Source of the DNA: Mesorhabditis belari
Lineage: Eukaryota > Nematoda > Chromadorea > Rhabditida > Rhabditidae
Direction of reading: 5' to 3'
DNA length: 64,000 bases
NCBI GenBank assembly: GCA_958450365.1
Contig: CAUEEP010000034.1
Span: forward strand, 124,001-188,000
Shown here: positions 38,891 through 49,800 of the stretch, one piece after another
Numbering within the stretch: position 1 is the stretch's first letter
Layout: each line of letters opens with the position of its first letter
Notes under the pieces: model-generated
Seen by the model: the letters and a program-made list of their open reading frames with translations, nothing else
What the model was told of the DNA's origin: nothing
The model's database searches: none
Position numbers and translations under genes: made by a program

Positions 38891-39271
38891 GTATTAATCG
38901 CGGCCGGGTGACGATAAAAATTTTTTTACCGCAACCACCTGTTTTTTATTTTAATATCGCTGATTTTATTATAAAAAGAATAAAAATCACCCGGCTAGAG
39001 TGATTTGATGGGTTTACAATCTGCAATTAAAACTCAATCGATCTAGACTGTGTTGAGGTGTCTGATGAGTGACGATCTTGTTTTTCTCCTTGCAGTGTCT
39101 CCAAAAATGTCCTTGTCCAAGCCTTGCAGTGTCTCCAAAAATTTGTAAACCCATCAAATCACTCTAGCCGGGTGATTTTTATTCTTTTTATAATAAAATC
39201 AGCGATATTAAAATAAAAAACAGGTGGTTGCCGTAAAAAAATTTTTATCGTCACCCGGCCGCGATTAATAC
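38891..39271. mobile_element. Foldback element inserted in the TTTGA microsatellite
   Basis: About 130-base arms, GTATTAATCGCGGCCGGGTG at the left and its complement at the right, nearly identical, around a 120-base centre that itself holds a short direct repeat (CCTTGCAGTGTCTCCAAAAA twice). TTTGATTTGA repeat lies on both sides, so the element appears to have landed inside the microsatellite. Confidence 0.9.
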
Positions 39272-39376
39272 TTTAATTTGATTTGATTTGATTTGATTTG
39301 ATTCGACTTTTCTTTTACGACACTTTACAGTACAGTACGCTTTACAGTATCTCTAGAAAATCTAGCCTAAAAACTC

Positions 39377-39474
39377 ACATCCTCTAGCGTTGACGGGGAT
39401 CCAACTTGAGTGGAAATCGTTCGACTCACCGAACCAACTTCCTGCATACCGGCGACACCAAGAAGTGGTGAATC
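39377..39474 (-). CDS. Candidate N-terminal exon of the four-pass protein
   Basis: Bounded by CTTTTTAG acceptor and GTGAGT donor on the - strand; reads DSPLLGVAGMQEVGSVSRTI then STQVGSPSTLED, ending in phase 0, which would join to MALYISQFAQ. A short polar cytosolic N-tail is what a four-pass protein would need. The acceptor before MALY (AAAACAAG) is weak, so the link is tentative. Confidence 0.4.
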
Positions 39475-39975
39475 CTAAAAAGAGTTTTTTTCTTTTTTCC
39501 ATTAAAAATGAAATTTTCCAAATAAAAATGCAACTAATGCGAATGTGAGAGAAAATTTTGAACTAAAATAACTACTCGAAATGGCGACTCGGACATTTGA
39601 TCTTCCGCCTCGCCCCTTTTCTTTGCCTATCTATTGGGTTGGTGAGTTGAATTGGTGAATTGTGCTCACTTAAACGCGAGTTTCTGGCGTACTAGAGTTC
39701 ACACTGTTAACTGATCTTCAATTAATTTTTAATTTCTAGATCTAAATTCTGATTTCCTATGCTAATTCGCTCTGGGGACGGTAGCCGCGGATACCACTGG
39801 GATTACTGTAAGATCTAATTATATTCCGGATTACGGTAGTAAATACGGTACTAGTTATAGTATCGATACGGATTACGGTACTAGTTACAGTATCTCTGGA
39901 TACCGTCCGTGAACGTGAGCCTTCTGGCACACACTGTTATTTCTCGGAACGAAAATTCAAATCCCATCCAAATCT

Positions 39976-40495
39976 ATTGGGTTGGTGAATTGAAAACTGC
40001 GGGACTTTGAACTAAAATTTATTGAACATAAAACCATAAATTAATTCTAAATAATTTCCATTATTATTGACGACTTCTGCCCATTTTAAAGGCAATTTGC
40101 GGATTCCTCTTTCGGGATTTAGGATTTTGGTTTGTGTGTGAGACAAGTGTGAGACTCAAAAATCGAGGAGAGGTCCCGGTTTGAGCACTTTCTTTAAAAA
40201 GAAACCCATTTTGGTGTCAATAGAAAAGTTGTAGAGAATCAAAAAGTAGGCTTATAGCAAAATTTCCAAAAAGATACACTTAGTAGTTTCGCTTAAAATG
40301 CAAGTTTTGTGAAAATTCGTAACATTTGGAATTTCTTGAAAACCGGTTTTTGAATCGTTCTGAAATTTTGGATATAAGCTTGATTTTTGATTCTCTACAA
40401 CTTCTCCATTGACACCAAAATGGGTTTCTTTTGAAGAAAGTGCTCAAACTGTCACATATGACAATAGTCGGCAGTTTTCAATTCATCAACCCAAT
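39976..40495 (-). mobile_element. Deleted mariner-family transposon with transposase C-terminal remnant
   Basis: Terminal inverted repeats ATTGGGTTGGTGAATTGAAA at the left and GTTGATGAATTGAAAACTGC (reverse) at the right, flanked by TA. On the - strand, 40012-40107 reads GIRKLPLKWAEVVNNNGNYL then ELIYGFMFNKF and a stop, which is the characteristic C-terminal end of mariner transposases (LP-RW-VV-NNG-Y). The rest of the transposase, including the catalytic D,D34D residues, is gone. An inner partial inverted repeat (about 40170-40450) surrounds unrelated sequence. Confidence 0.8.
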
Positions 40496-40594
40496 TTTAT
40501 GCTCAAATTTCTCGGTGTTGATTTATTCAATTTAGAAATTATTAATATCATTAAATGCGCCTAATCTTTCTCTATCGATTTCTATAAAAACTAT

Positions 40595-42956
40595 TTATAT
40601 TGAACAGCAAAAAAACCAAGAAATTTGAGCTTCAATGGCGATCAAATATCCCACAATCACTGCCAAGCATTGGAAACCTTTTTTGATTCTCATTTTTGAA
40701 GTCATTTGTGGATTTGTGGAACAAATGGGCGAGTTGGGGAGTTGTTTTTTTTGATTAGACTTCAGAGTTATAGATTGTTTAAGATTTTTTGAGAATTTCT
40801 TGATAAAATCATTTTTTGTTGTTGATATTTTTGAGAAAATTTTCATTTTTCGTTCTTTTTTCTTTATTTTGAATTCTTTGGAATTGGGATTAGCGGTTTT
40901 TTGAATTTTTAAAGAATTCTTAACATTTCGAGATTTCTCATTGTTCAATTTCTTTTCCAAAAGATATTCTCGGAGATTTTTTGAATGTTTTCGATTATTG
41001 GCTTTCCTGAGATTCTCCTGTGGTTTAGGCGTTTTTCGTTTGCCAGGAATTACTGTCGATACCGTAATTGGGAGTTTTCCTACCGTAATTGGCCCATTTC
41101 CTTCCGAATTCTTGAGCTTTTTATTCGATTTCACTTGAGCTTTCAATTTCTCATCTCTAAAGCTTTTTGAAGGTTTTTTGAAAGTTTTACAAATTTTTGC
41201 GGTTTTGTTGTTGTTGAGAATTCATTTGATTGTTGTTTTTGAGAAGTTGATGAACTTTTTGAAGCTTTTTTCTTTGGACAATCGTCTTCGGACAATCGGA
41301 CAATCGAATTCCTTTCGATTTTCGAAGTCTCAGGCAAAAAATCGAACTTTTTCCTTGTTCGATAAAGTTGAAGTGAGAATTTTCTCAGTCGAACTTTGCT
41401 TTTTCTCATTTCTTTGCGCTTTCATCGTAAAATTTGCCGCTTGTGAAGCGATTTCTTGCAGAGAGAAACGTTTTGAATGCTAAATTCAGAGAAAAGTTTA
41501 TCAGCTATTCGTTCAGCTATCAGTCTTTCTGAGAAAATGTTTATTATAAAATTTCAAACTATCCATTGCACTTACTGGTGTAATCTTGTCACAAGCTGGC
41601 ATTCCAATGATCCCGCAAACCGTTTGCCGAAAGAAAATCGAGTTACCTTCCTGAAATTTTCGACTTCGTCTTTTCTTTATCTATTATATAAAAGACACCT
41701 ATTTTAGGTAAATTACCGTTACCAAACTATCAATTTTTATTTAATCAGCTCGGTTTACTGAAAATATTATCATTTGGGTCTTATGATCATTTGGCTCGGA
41801 CGAGATTCGGCTTGAAAAAAGCAAAAGAAATCAAGGCGGGATTGAACTTGTTATGTCTCGCTCTAGAAGCGAAAGCTTTACCACTCAGCCACGGCTGCAA
41901 CGAACCGGGTCCGCAGGGAAACCGTTAAGAGGCCGCTAAGCCCGATTTCAGAGTCTTAACAAAAAAAAAACAAAAAAACAAAACAAACAAAATAAAAACT
42001 TTAAACCCTTATAACTTCTGACAGATTGTCATTTGGAAAAAACGGAATATAGATTCGGAATCAGCATCAAATTCTGCGTATAGGTCGTATAGCATTTAGC
42101 CGGTTTAGCCAGCTGAAAAGTGGATGGATGAGCAAAACTCAGCCAGTGCCTGAGCTGATTGAGCTGATTAAAATGAAACAAAAATTGAGCTGATTAAAGG
42201 GAAACTAGTGGTTTGAGTAGCTTTCTAGAATTGTTTTCTTTTAAAAAAAACTTGAAAACGCATGAGTTTATGTAAATGATTTACCTTAAAGCATTGTGAC
42301 AAGAGGTTCTCTTCGAGTACCCGATCACCCACATCTAAATCTTTTCCACCATCGGTTCGACATCCTAAATTTGTATTTTCTTTTAAGCGCTTAGTCAATT
42401 GCTTGTTGCTTAGTCAATTTTCTAAATTTAGAAAATTGAAATGCGATAAATTGATTGTAAATCGAACCCTCAATAACGTAGACTCCGAATTTTTGACAAC
42501 GATATCGCAAATGGCCTCCTTGAAAAGCCTCACCCTCAGCGTAATCCTTTCCATCTTTATAACATCTCTAAAAATAGAAGAGAGAGCTTCTAGCTAGCTA
42601 GCTAACTAGCTTCCTTTCTACTAGCTTCCTTTCTACTAGCTTCCTTTCTACTGGCCTCCTTTCTACTGGCCTCCTTTCTACTAGCTTCCTTTCTACTAGC
42701 TTCCTTTCTATTAGCTTCCTTTCTATTAGCTTCCTTTCTACTAGCTTCCTTTCTACTAGCTTACTTCCCTTATCTTCCTTCCCTTCCCTTCCTTCCTTTA
42801 TCTATCCACCTTATCAAATCTCTCATCAAATCTCCCAACCTTTGGCATCGCCTCTTCAAGAACTTTTGCCAAATCCTCATTTCCATGCAATATAATCGTT
42901 TTCTCAATCGTTTCCCCGAGAATCCCGGCGATGAAAATCCCGAAAATGAACCACAT
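40595..42956 (-). CDS. Secreted protein with fibronectin-I-like (MIG-18 type) repeats and Lys-rich tail
   Basis: Exon 42840-42956 starts [20 protein letters not shown], a signal peptide. Exons 42468-42567, 42285-42364 and 41576-41650 encode the nematode extracellular repeat: [20 protein letters not shown] with [12 protein letters not shown], then [25 protein letters not shown], and [20 protein letters not shown]. Splice phases all match. This Cys pattern is that of the domain named after Abnormal cell migration protein 18. After an acceptor near 41480 the frame continues into a very basic Lys/Ser/Thr-rich tail down to 40595, but only if two A runs (near 41350 and 41176) each gain one base. 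The function is probably in extracellular matrix. The tail assignment is less certain than the repeats. Confidence 0.7.
41855..41925 (-). pseudogene. tRNA-like sequence with CTA in the anticodon position
   Basis: Reverse strand: A-box GTGGCTGAGTGGTAAAGC, paired anticodon stem TTCGC/GCGAG around loop TTCTAGA, then AGTTCAATCCC (B-box-like). The T stem and acceptor stem do not pair, so it is not a functional suppressor tRNA. In an intron of the fibronectin-I-like gene. Confidence 0.7.
42597..42775. repeat. 15-bp minisatellite CTAGCTTCCTTTCTA
   Basis: About eleven copies with minor variants (CTGGCCTCCTTTCTA), in the intron after the signal-peptide exon. Confidence 0.93.
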
Positions 42957-43930
42957 TCTAAAAGTTAACTTTTAAAAAAGATCTAAACCCAATCTCGCAA
43001 TCTAAATGGTAAACAGGCGCCTTAAAAAGACTTTAAAACTCAAAAGTTCTAAAAATTAACTTTTAAAAAAAGATCTAAACATAAAAATCAATCGTATTGC
43101 AAGCAAAACAAAGCTTTTATATTAGGAAAAGCATCCAAGGTCAACTCTCACAAAAATCTCTGTCTTTCTCGAGGCGCCAACATTCAGCAACAGCAAATTT
43201 CTCTTGACAATGACCTAATTTTTTTTAGGGAAAAATTGAAAATTTTAGATACAGAATCATTGAAAATTTTGAGTTTTAAAGTCTTTTTAAGGCGCCTGTT
43301 TACCATTTAGATTGCGAGATTCGGTGGATAGTGGAAAAGAATCGAATGGAATGAAAATGAAATGAAAATCGAATTGAATGAGATGAAATGAAATTGAATC
43401 GAGAAAAAGATCTTCCAAGATTTTTCAGATCACCTTTGTGATGATGCAGAGTCAAACAAATGGTAAAAACGATTCGCATTTCTCAGAGTTTTTGTTCAAA
43501 TTTTTTGGGAAATCTTTTTCCCCCGAATCTAGGGATTCCATGAGTGGAATCGTTGAGGAATCGTTGAGGAATCGTTGAGGAATCGTTGAGGAATCGTTGA
43601 GGAATCGTTGGGGATTCGTTGGGGATTGTGGGGGATCGTTGGGGGGATCGTTTGGGATTCTTTGGGGGGTGTGTGGGGGGTTGGGGGGGGGGGGGGGGGG
43701 GGGGGAGGAATCGTTGAGGAATCGTTGACTGGTTATCTTACTTCCTTTATCTTCCGTTGAAGTTGAATCCATGAGTGGAATCGTTGAAGCATTAGGGATT
43801 CGATGAGTGGAATTGTTGAGAATATCAAATCGTAATTTTGAGTAACTTTTGAGTTTTTGAGTAACAGTTTAAGTTTTTGACAGATCAAAGTACTTCCAAC
43901 AGTAAAGTAAGGCATAAGGCCTTTTCCAGA
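42957..43930. repeat. Intergenic; ATCGTTGAGGA repeats with a 23-base G run
   Basis: The left half is AT-rich with a short inverted repeat (CTCGCAATCTAAATGGTAAACAG at about 42990 and again inverted at about 43295). From 43545 to 43735 the unit GAATCGTTGAG repeats and grades into GGGGATTCGTTGG and a run of 23 G at 43683-43705. The proline-rich open frame on the - strand is a by-product of the repeat. Confidence 0.75.
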
Positions 43931-43999
43931 CGGTGTAGCTCATTGGTAGAACGCTCGCCTACGAGGCGAGACGTCGTGGGCTCGAATCCATGCTGTGTT
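43931..43999 (+). pseudogene. tRNA-Arg(ACG)-like sequence
   Basis: D arm GTAGCTCATTGGTAGAAC, perfect anticodon stem CTCGC/GCGAG around CTACGAG (anticodon ACG, Arg), T arm GTGGGCTCGAATCCATG with one mispair. The acceptor stem does not close. It is the best preserved tRNA-like sequence in the window, but still looks like a pseudogene. Confidence 0.7.
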
Positions 44000-44239
44000 T
44001 TATTTTTTTGGAATGTACATTGTGAAGAAATTGAAGCACTTTGTACTTTAATACTGTACTTTGTACTTTACCGTATTTACTCTATTAGTACTGCGAAATA
44101 CTATTTTTGTGGTGACGGCTGAGTTCAAGAACTTGAACTTTGTTCAAGTCGATTTCCTATGTAAGATAAAAACTGTAGCCAACAAAATGGCCAACAAAAT
44201 GGTCAACAAAATGACTGACAAGGGCTTTTCTGCACTGTT

Positions 44240-44521
44240 CTACATTGACACAAAGTTTTTCGATTGTTCGTTGATTGATTGTCTAGATTGTTCGGCCAAT
44301 TGTTTTGCTCCTTCTGGAATTGGAAAATTTTTCTTGAAACAGTGAATGAGAGCATCTTCTGACTCATCCAAAACCATCGTAATTGCACAATTTTGGAAAG
44401 AATGAATGATCATACCCTTTGGCAACTCACTCTGAGTCATCCAAACCCAATCAAGATTTGTTTCCATTGGTGGAGGAGCCGGGTTTCCATTCCGGATCAC
44501 TGGTTTTCGTTCATTCGCCAT
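44240..44521 (-). CDS. 93-residue open frame, unrecognised
   Basis: Starts MANERKPVIRNGNPAPPPME; contains NLDWVWMTQSELPKGMIIHS and ITMVLDESEDALIHCFKKN. The composition is protein-like, not repeat-like, and it runs without introns from ATG to stop. I do not recognise the family. It lies inside the TACCGTA-ended element, so it may be cargo or an eroded host gene. Part of its 3' end (GGGCTTTTCTGCACTGTT on +) recurs near 48315, which argues that the region is itself repetitive. Confidence 0.4.
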   Translation of the reverse strand: MANERKPVIRNGNPAPPPMETNLDWVWMTQSELPKGMIIHSFQNCAITMVLDESEDALIHCFKKNFPIPEGAKQLAEQSRQSINEQSKNFVSM

Positions 44522-45215
44522 CCAATGCTCGGAAAATGATCAAATTTTGGCCTTAAACAGTGCGTTGCAAACAATATCGGGAGCTTGAATGAATTTAGTG
44601 AATCCACATGCACAGAATTGAATTGAACTGCACAAGAATTGAATCACTCTAAAGCTCCTTGAGTTTCTTCTTCGTTGTCTCACTTTTGTGAGTCGAGATC
44701 AACTATGATCTCACACCAGCAGCCGCTTTCCGAAAAGCGAAGCTCCGAGAACCTTCTGAAGATAGACACCAATGAAGGTATCGTTCATTCAAGTAGATCC
44801 TCCGCAATGCAACTCGAGTTTGTTGTGGAGCTTGGTGACAAATTTTGGATCGGCACGAACTCGATTTAGCAAAACAAAAGGGATTTAGCAAACAAAACGT
44901 GCATTTGGGACCATCATCACGAGCGGAAAAATTGAAAGATATTCAGTCAACAAAAAATCGAAAATCTAGACTTTGCGTCAATGTTGAACAGTGCAGAAAA
45001 GCCCTTGTTAGTTATTTTGAAACATATTTACTTAATTAGCAAAGAAGTCGGCTACTACAGTCCTGGACAATGAAATATGATATTTGAGAAACGAGCGTCA
45101 CGTTCGCACGTTCGTCACGTTCAACTGAGATCACCATGAACGTTGCTTACCGATCTAACGAGATAGCTGGATTGCGAGATAGCTGCATTAGGAGACAGCT
45201 GGATTACGGATAAAG

Positions 45216-45451
45216 TACTGGACAATGAAATATGATATTTGAAAAGCGATCGTCACTTTCGCGTCACGTTCGCACGTCTGTAACTTCCTTGTCTTTGAGT
45301 TTAAACTATTAGTGTTTTGCATTTTCTGAAAGCTCTTTTCAAGCGCTACACAATGGTAATATTAATATTAAAAATACGATAAAGACAAGGGAGTTACAGA
45401 CGCGCGAAAGTGCGAAAGTGTTTTTCAAATATGATATTTCATTGTCCAGTA
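45216..45451. mobile_element. Nested MITE with TACTGGACAATGAAATATGA ends
   Basis: 30-base terminal repeats: TACTGGACAATGAAATATGA at the left, TCATATTTCATTGTCCAGTA at the right, plus inner pairing of CTGTAACTTCCTTGTCTTT with AAAGACAAGGGAGTTACAG. A partial copy of the left end also occurs at 45063-45112. Inserted in the 1.5-kb element. Confidence 0.85.
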
Positions 45452-45899
45452 CTGTAAATACCAACAAATAAAAATTAAATTTGGATCAGTGCAAATTTGC
45501 GTGCAATACTATTTTTTTCGATCTACCCCTAGCCCGCAGTACTATTAGGGGTGTGATACTAATAGAGTGAATACGGTACAACCCTAATTACAACAGTTTA
45601 CAACCCTAATTACAGAAGTACTCCAGATTACGGTTTGTGGAAGGATTGTTGACGAAGGGACCAAGTCACCGGGGGATTACTGTACGTCTGGGAGTCGGTT
45701 TAGACCTTCCGGCTGGTTTTGGTTTAACAGGATCTGGAATTTGTAGAAGGCAAATTTGGCGCAGGTATTGTCAGCAGGATTTTGGGCCTACTGACGCCCC
45801 AAAAGCTAAACGTTAACAACGTTAACATGAACCGTTAACACGGCTTTGGTCGCCCGTCGCCCGCTCATCGCTGCCGTGTAAATGAACTCCAAATTTGCT

Positions 45900-46421
45900 A
45901 TTGGGTTGGGGACTATGACTCGGCGCCAAACTTTAAAGGGACTTTTTGCACACATAAAGCCTTCTTTAAACATACGTTTGGTTTCATCAAAAGGATCCAC
46001 TATTTCTCTACAAAATCACTTTTGAGAGATTCCACAAAGCTTTTCTTTCGTGGAGTTTATGGACTCCCAAACACAGCTAGTCAAAATGGCAAAGAGTCCG
46101 ACTCATCCATTTGAACAGTTTCTTTCACATAAACCTTCTTTGGTGTTTATATAAAAAAGATAGAGCACATTCAATTACTTAAGTTGCCAAATTTGCAGGA
46201 AGATCCCACCAATGGTTTTTCTAGATCACAGTTTGTAGTTTTTGTGAAAAAATGGCTTTTTCTTGAGCGGAGGCGCTGTTTGAATTTTCTTTTAAATGTC
46301 GTTTTGTAGAGAATTAGTTAACCATTCTACTGATATCAAACGCATATTATTTGACGAAGTCGAATAGAAGTTTTAGACATTTTTTTGATTTTCGGCGCCG
46401 AGTCATAGTCCCCAACCCAAT
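45900..46421. mobile_element. Mariner-like MITE with ATTGGGTTGGGG ends
   Basis: Left ATTGGGTTGGGGACTATGAC, right its complement (AGTCATAGTCCCCAACCCAAT), flanked by TA. The first ten bases match the mariner remnant at 39976, so the same transposase group may have moved both. No coding remnant seen. Confidence 0.8.
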
Positions 46422-46429
46422 AGTATAAC

Positions 46430-46880
46430 TAGACATATCTGAGTACTTTCTAAAGTAAACCTAAAGTAAACCGCTTTAGAAAGTAACTTTCTAAAGTAAA
46501 CCTAAAGTAAACTGCTTTAGAAAGTAACTTTCTAAAGCGTCTAAAGTCTAAAGTCCATTCGCTTCTAATGGAAAACTATTTCTGTAGTTAAACAAAAGGT
46601 AAAACTGAGTAACTTGTCGAGTAACTAATTAGACTTGAGTATTAGGGGAGCTTGTACAATTATCCACTCCAGTTTTCGATTTGTTATTGGATAAAAGACT
46701 TGTGCGGGTAATCCGGGCAACTCAGAGAACTCATGTCTGCAGAGGGGTGAAGGGGCGGGGCGCCTCTCTTCACCTCTCGATCCCTTCACTCCCTTTCCCC
46801 AATCCAATCCATTCCACTTCCAGCTGATTCCTCATTCTAACAATATAATGATTTAACTTTCCATCTCTTTTCAAAAAAAA
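46430..46880. other. Upstream region of the EGF/laminin-G gene
   Basis: Contains alternating CTTTCTAAAGTAAACCTAAAG and GCTTTAGAAAGTAAC blocks (46450-46540), which form short palindromes, then about 300 bases of ordinary sequence. The promoter of the next gene should be here. Confidence 0.5.
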
Positions 46881-49800
46881 ATGTCTAAATTTCTAATTAT
46901 CTTTTCTCTTCTGAGTTTTTGGACATTGAACAATGGAATCGTTTTTCAAGGTGGGTAAATATTTCTTCTAAAGCTTTAATTATAAGTTTTGGTCGATTTT
47001 TGAAGATAATAATTAGTTATTTTTGAAGATAATAATTAGTTTAAAGTTAACAATCACTTCTTTCCACTACTTTGTTTTAAAAATAAGAACCTTGTAAAAT
47101 ACTTTGTGTTCAGAGTTTTGTAAAACGCTCTCTAGCGACTTCTTCTTCTTTTGCCTTTACTTATAAAGAGTTTAGTGCGCCAAAAAGCATGCATTTCTAA
47201 AATCCGAAGAACACAAAGTACAGTAAAGTAAAGTAAAGTAAAGTAAAGAAAAGTAAAGTAAAGTAAAGTAAAGTAAAGAAAAGTAAAGCAAAGTAAAGCA
47301 AAGTAAAGTAAAGTAAAGTAAAGTAAAGCAAAGAAAAGCAAGTTTTCTGAATGTAAATGCAAAACTAAAATAAGTAAAGCTAAAATGTACGTGAATAATT
47401 GAATTTCTGATTTGTTTCATTTGTTCATTCATTTCATTTGTTTATTTCTAATTTTATCTGTCTATTTTCTACCAAATCTTTTCTTTTTCTTTCCATTTTT
47501 TAAAAAAGAATAAAGAATAGAAAGAATTAAAAAAGAATCTGATACCGTTCACCCTTTCTCTTCCCACCTCTTCTCACCCTCTTCCTTTTCTTTTCATTTA
47601 AAAAGAATACCTCTTCTCATACCGCTCACCCTTCCTCTTCCAATCTCTTCTCACCCTCTTCCTTTTCTTTTTATTTAAAAAAGAATACCTCTTCTCATAC
47701 CTCTCACTCTTCCTCTTCTCACCTCTTCTCACCTCTTCCCACCTCTTCCCACCTCTTCTCACTATTTCTCTCCTAGCAACCCCTCTTGTCTTTTCCAAAA
47801 ACAGAAAAAGACTTTTAAAAAAGAAAAGGAAAAGCTCCATTTCATCCATTGGCTTTTGTTTTTTAGTGAAAAAAAGATTCACAAAGATTCACAAAGTTAG
47901 AAGAACTTTTATGCGCTGATTCGTTACTCTTTTAGTGAGTTTTCAGTCAGTTTTCAACTAAATTTTCTTCAGAATTGTCTCCAAATTCTGACATGAGAAA
48001 GCTACATTTCGAATCTAATTCCACCATTGTTTTCACCAATTTCTCTATTTTGTCTACAGATAGAAATCGATTCCAAACAAAATGTAGACAGCTTGTAGAC
48101 AGCTTGTAGACAGCTTGTAGACAGCTTGTAGACAGCTTGTAGACGGCTTGTAGACAGCTTGTAGACAAAATTAGAGCAATCAAAAAAGAAACAGCCAAAA
48201 GAAATAACCTTTTTCGGTGGGATTAGGTTCGGCTTGATTTAAGGCTTGATTTCCTATTTAAGATTGAGATAAGAAGGATAAGAATCCCTGTGATTGGCCA
48301 ACAAAATGAGTAACAAGGGCTTTTCTGCACTGTTATTGACTCAACATTGACTCAAGTCCATATATTGACCAATTGGGTAAATGAATCAACTGAAAATTGA
48401 GTCTCAGAGTTGAGCCTGTTTGTTGTTGAGCTGTTGAGCTGTTGAGCTGTTGAGCTGTTGAGCTGTTGAGCTGTTGAGCTGTTGAGCTGTTGAGCTGTTG
48501 AGCTGTTGAGCTGTTGAGCTGTTGAGCTGTTGAGTTGAGCCTAGCCAAGATTTGTTCTATCAATTGTAGAAGGAATGTTTATTAAGGAAAGTCGATTAGA
48601 ATAGATTAGATGAAACAAAATCCCTTTTTCTCTTGACTAGATAGCTCAATGGTCTAACCATTGCCTGGAATCTAACCATTGCCATTGCAATGGCCTGGAA
48701 TGGAAAGGTTAAAGAAAGATCAAGGATTTAAATCCCGGAAATCTTTCTTTGTCACTTTATTAACCTTTATCTAACTAGATTAACTAGTTACTATAACTTT
48801 ATCTAATTAGATTAACGATTAACCAAACTTTTTATTAACCAAACGAATCAATAGGTAAGTTTACTAAGATTTTAGTCAAATATTGCCCTATTGGCTAGCT
48901 TGGGGTACTCCAGAACGTTTCTGGTGGTCAATTTTGAAGCGGAGTAGTCAATCTGTCTGAAATCTTATTATGATCGAGAAAGAGAGAAGTGGATTGGGAT
49001 ATTGGGATAAGAATCCCTCTTGAAAATCTCATCATACTCTCTTATGACTCACCCACAAACCCTAGCATCAAGAGAATCTAATAGGTTAAAGAATTTCGAA
49101 ATATTAAATCTCTAAAGATAAAACTCATTTGATATTATGTATGCAAATGATATTATGCAAACGATATGTTAAATGCAAACGCAAAGCCTCTAGCGTAAGA
49201 AAAATGGGGGAAAAGTACCCTAGAAAGGATGAGTTTAGAAATTTGAGCATAATAAAGAAACAAGAGAATCTAAAGCTCTAAAGGATCTAAAGATCTAAGA
49301 GAATCTAAAGCTCTGAGAGAATCTAAAGAATCTAAAGCTCTGAGAGAATCTAAAGCTCTGAGAGAATCTAAAGCTCTAAGAGAATCTAAAGCTCTAAGAG
49401 AATCTAAAGCTCTAAGAGAATCTAAAGCTCTAAGAGAATCTAAAGCTCTGAGAGAATCTAAAGAATCTAAAGCCCTAAGAGAATCTAAAGCTCTAAGAGA
49501 ATCTAAAGCTCTAAAGAATCTAAAGATCTAAAGAATCTAAAGATCTAAAATCTAAAGATTTCTTGCTCAAATTTCACAATTCTCTTTCCTTTTCTAATCC
49601 AATTATTTCTTATTTATTAGTGTTTTTTCAAAAATTTCAATCATTTTTTTGTTTTCCTTCTTCACAAATCTTGAGAGAGACTTTTTTGAATAAAACTTTC
49701 GACAAAAAGATGGGGGACCAGTTCAAGGTGAATCGAATTTACGTTTTCCCAAATCAGAACGAAAAGTAGAAGAAAATGGGGAGAGTTTTAGTTGGAAAAG

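Larger units (their letters stand above)
44069..45578. mobile_element. 1.5-kb element with TACCGTATTTACTCTATTAG termini
   Basis: Left end TACCGTATTTACTCTATTAG is mirrored by CTAATAGAGTGAATACGGTA at the right. It resembles the ends of the small elements at 14639 and 23448 (all begin TACCGTA) but is six times longer and carries a candidate open frame and a nested MITE. Possibly a partly intact relative, or two half-elements trapping sequence. Confidence 0.65.

Noticed and set aside
41855..41925. Amber-suppressor tRNA (anticodon CTA)
   Set aside because: The anticodon stem-loop is good but the T stem and acceptor stem cannot pair; it is a tRNA-like pseudogene.
43452..43772. Proline-rich protein on the - strand
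   Set aside because: The frame is a translation of the ATCGTTGAGG repeat and G run; no start context, introns or non-repetitive domain.
47132..47432. Hydrophobic Phe/Leu/Tyr-rich proteins on the - strand
   Set aside because: They are translations of the AAGTAAAG microsatellite in two frames.
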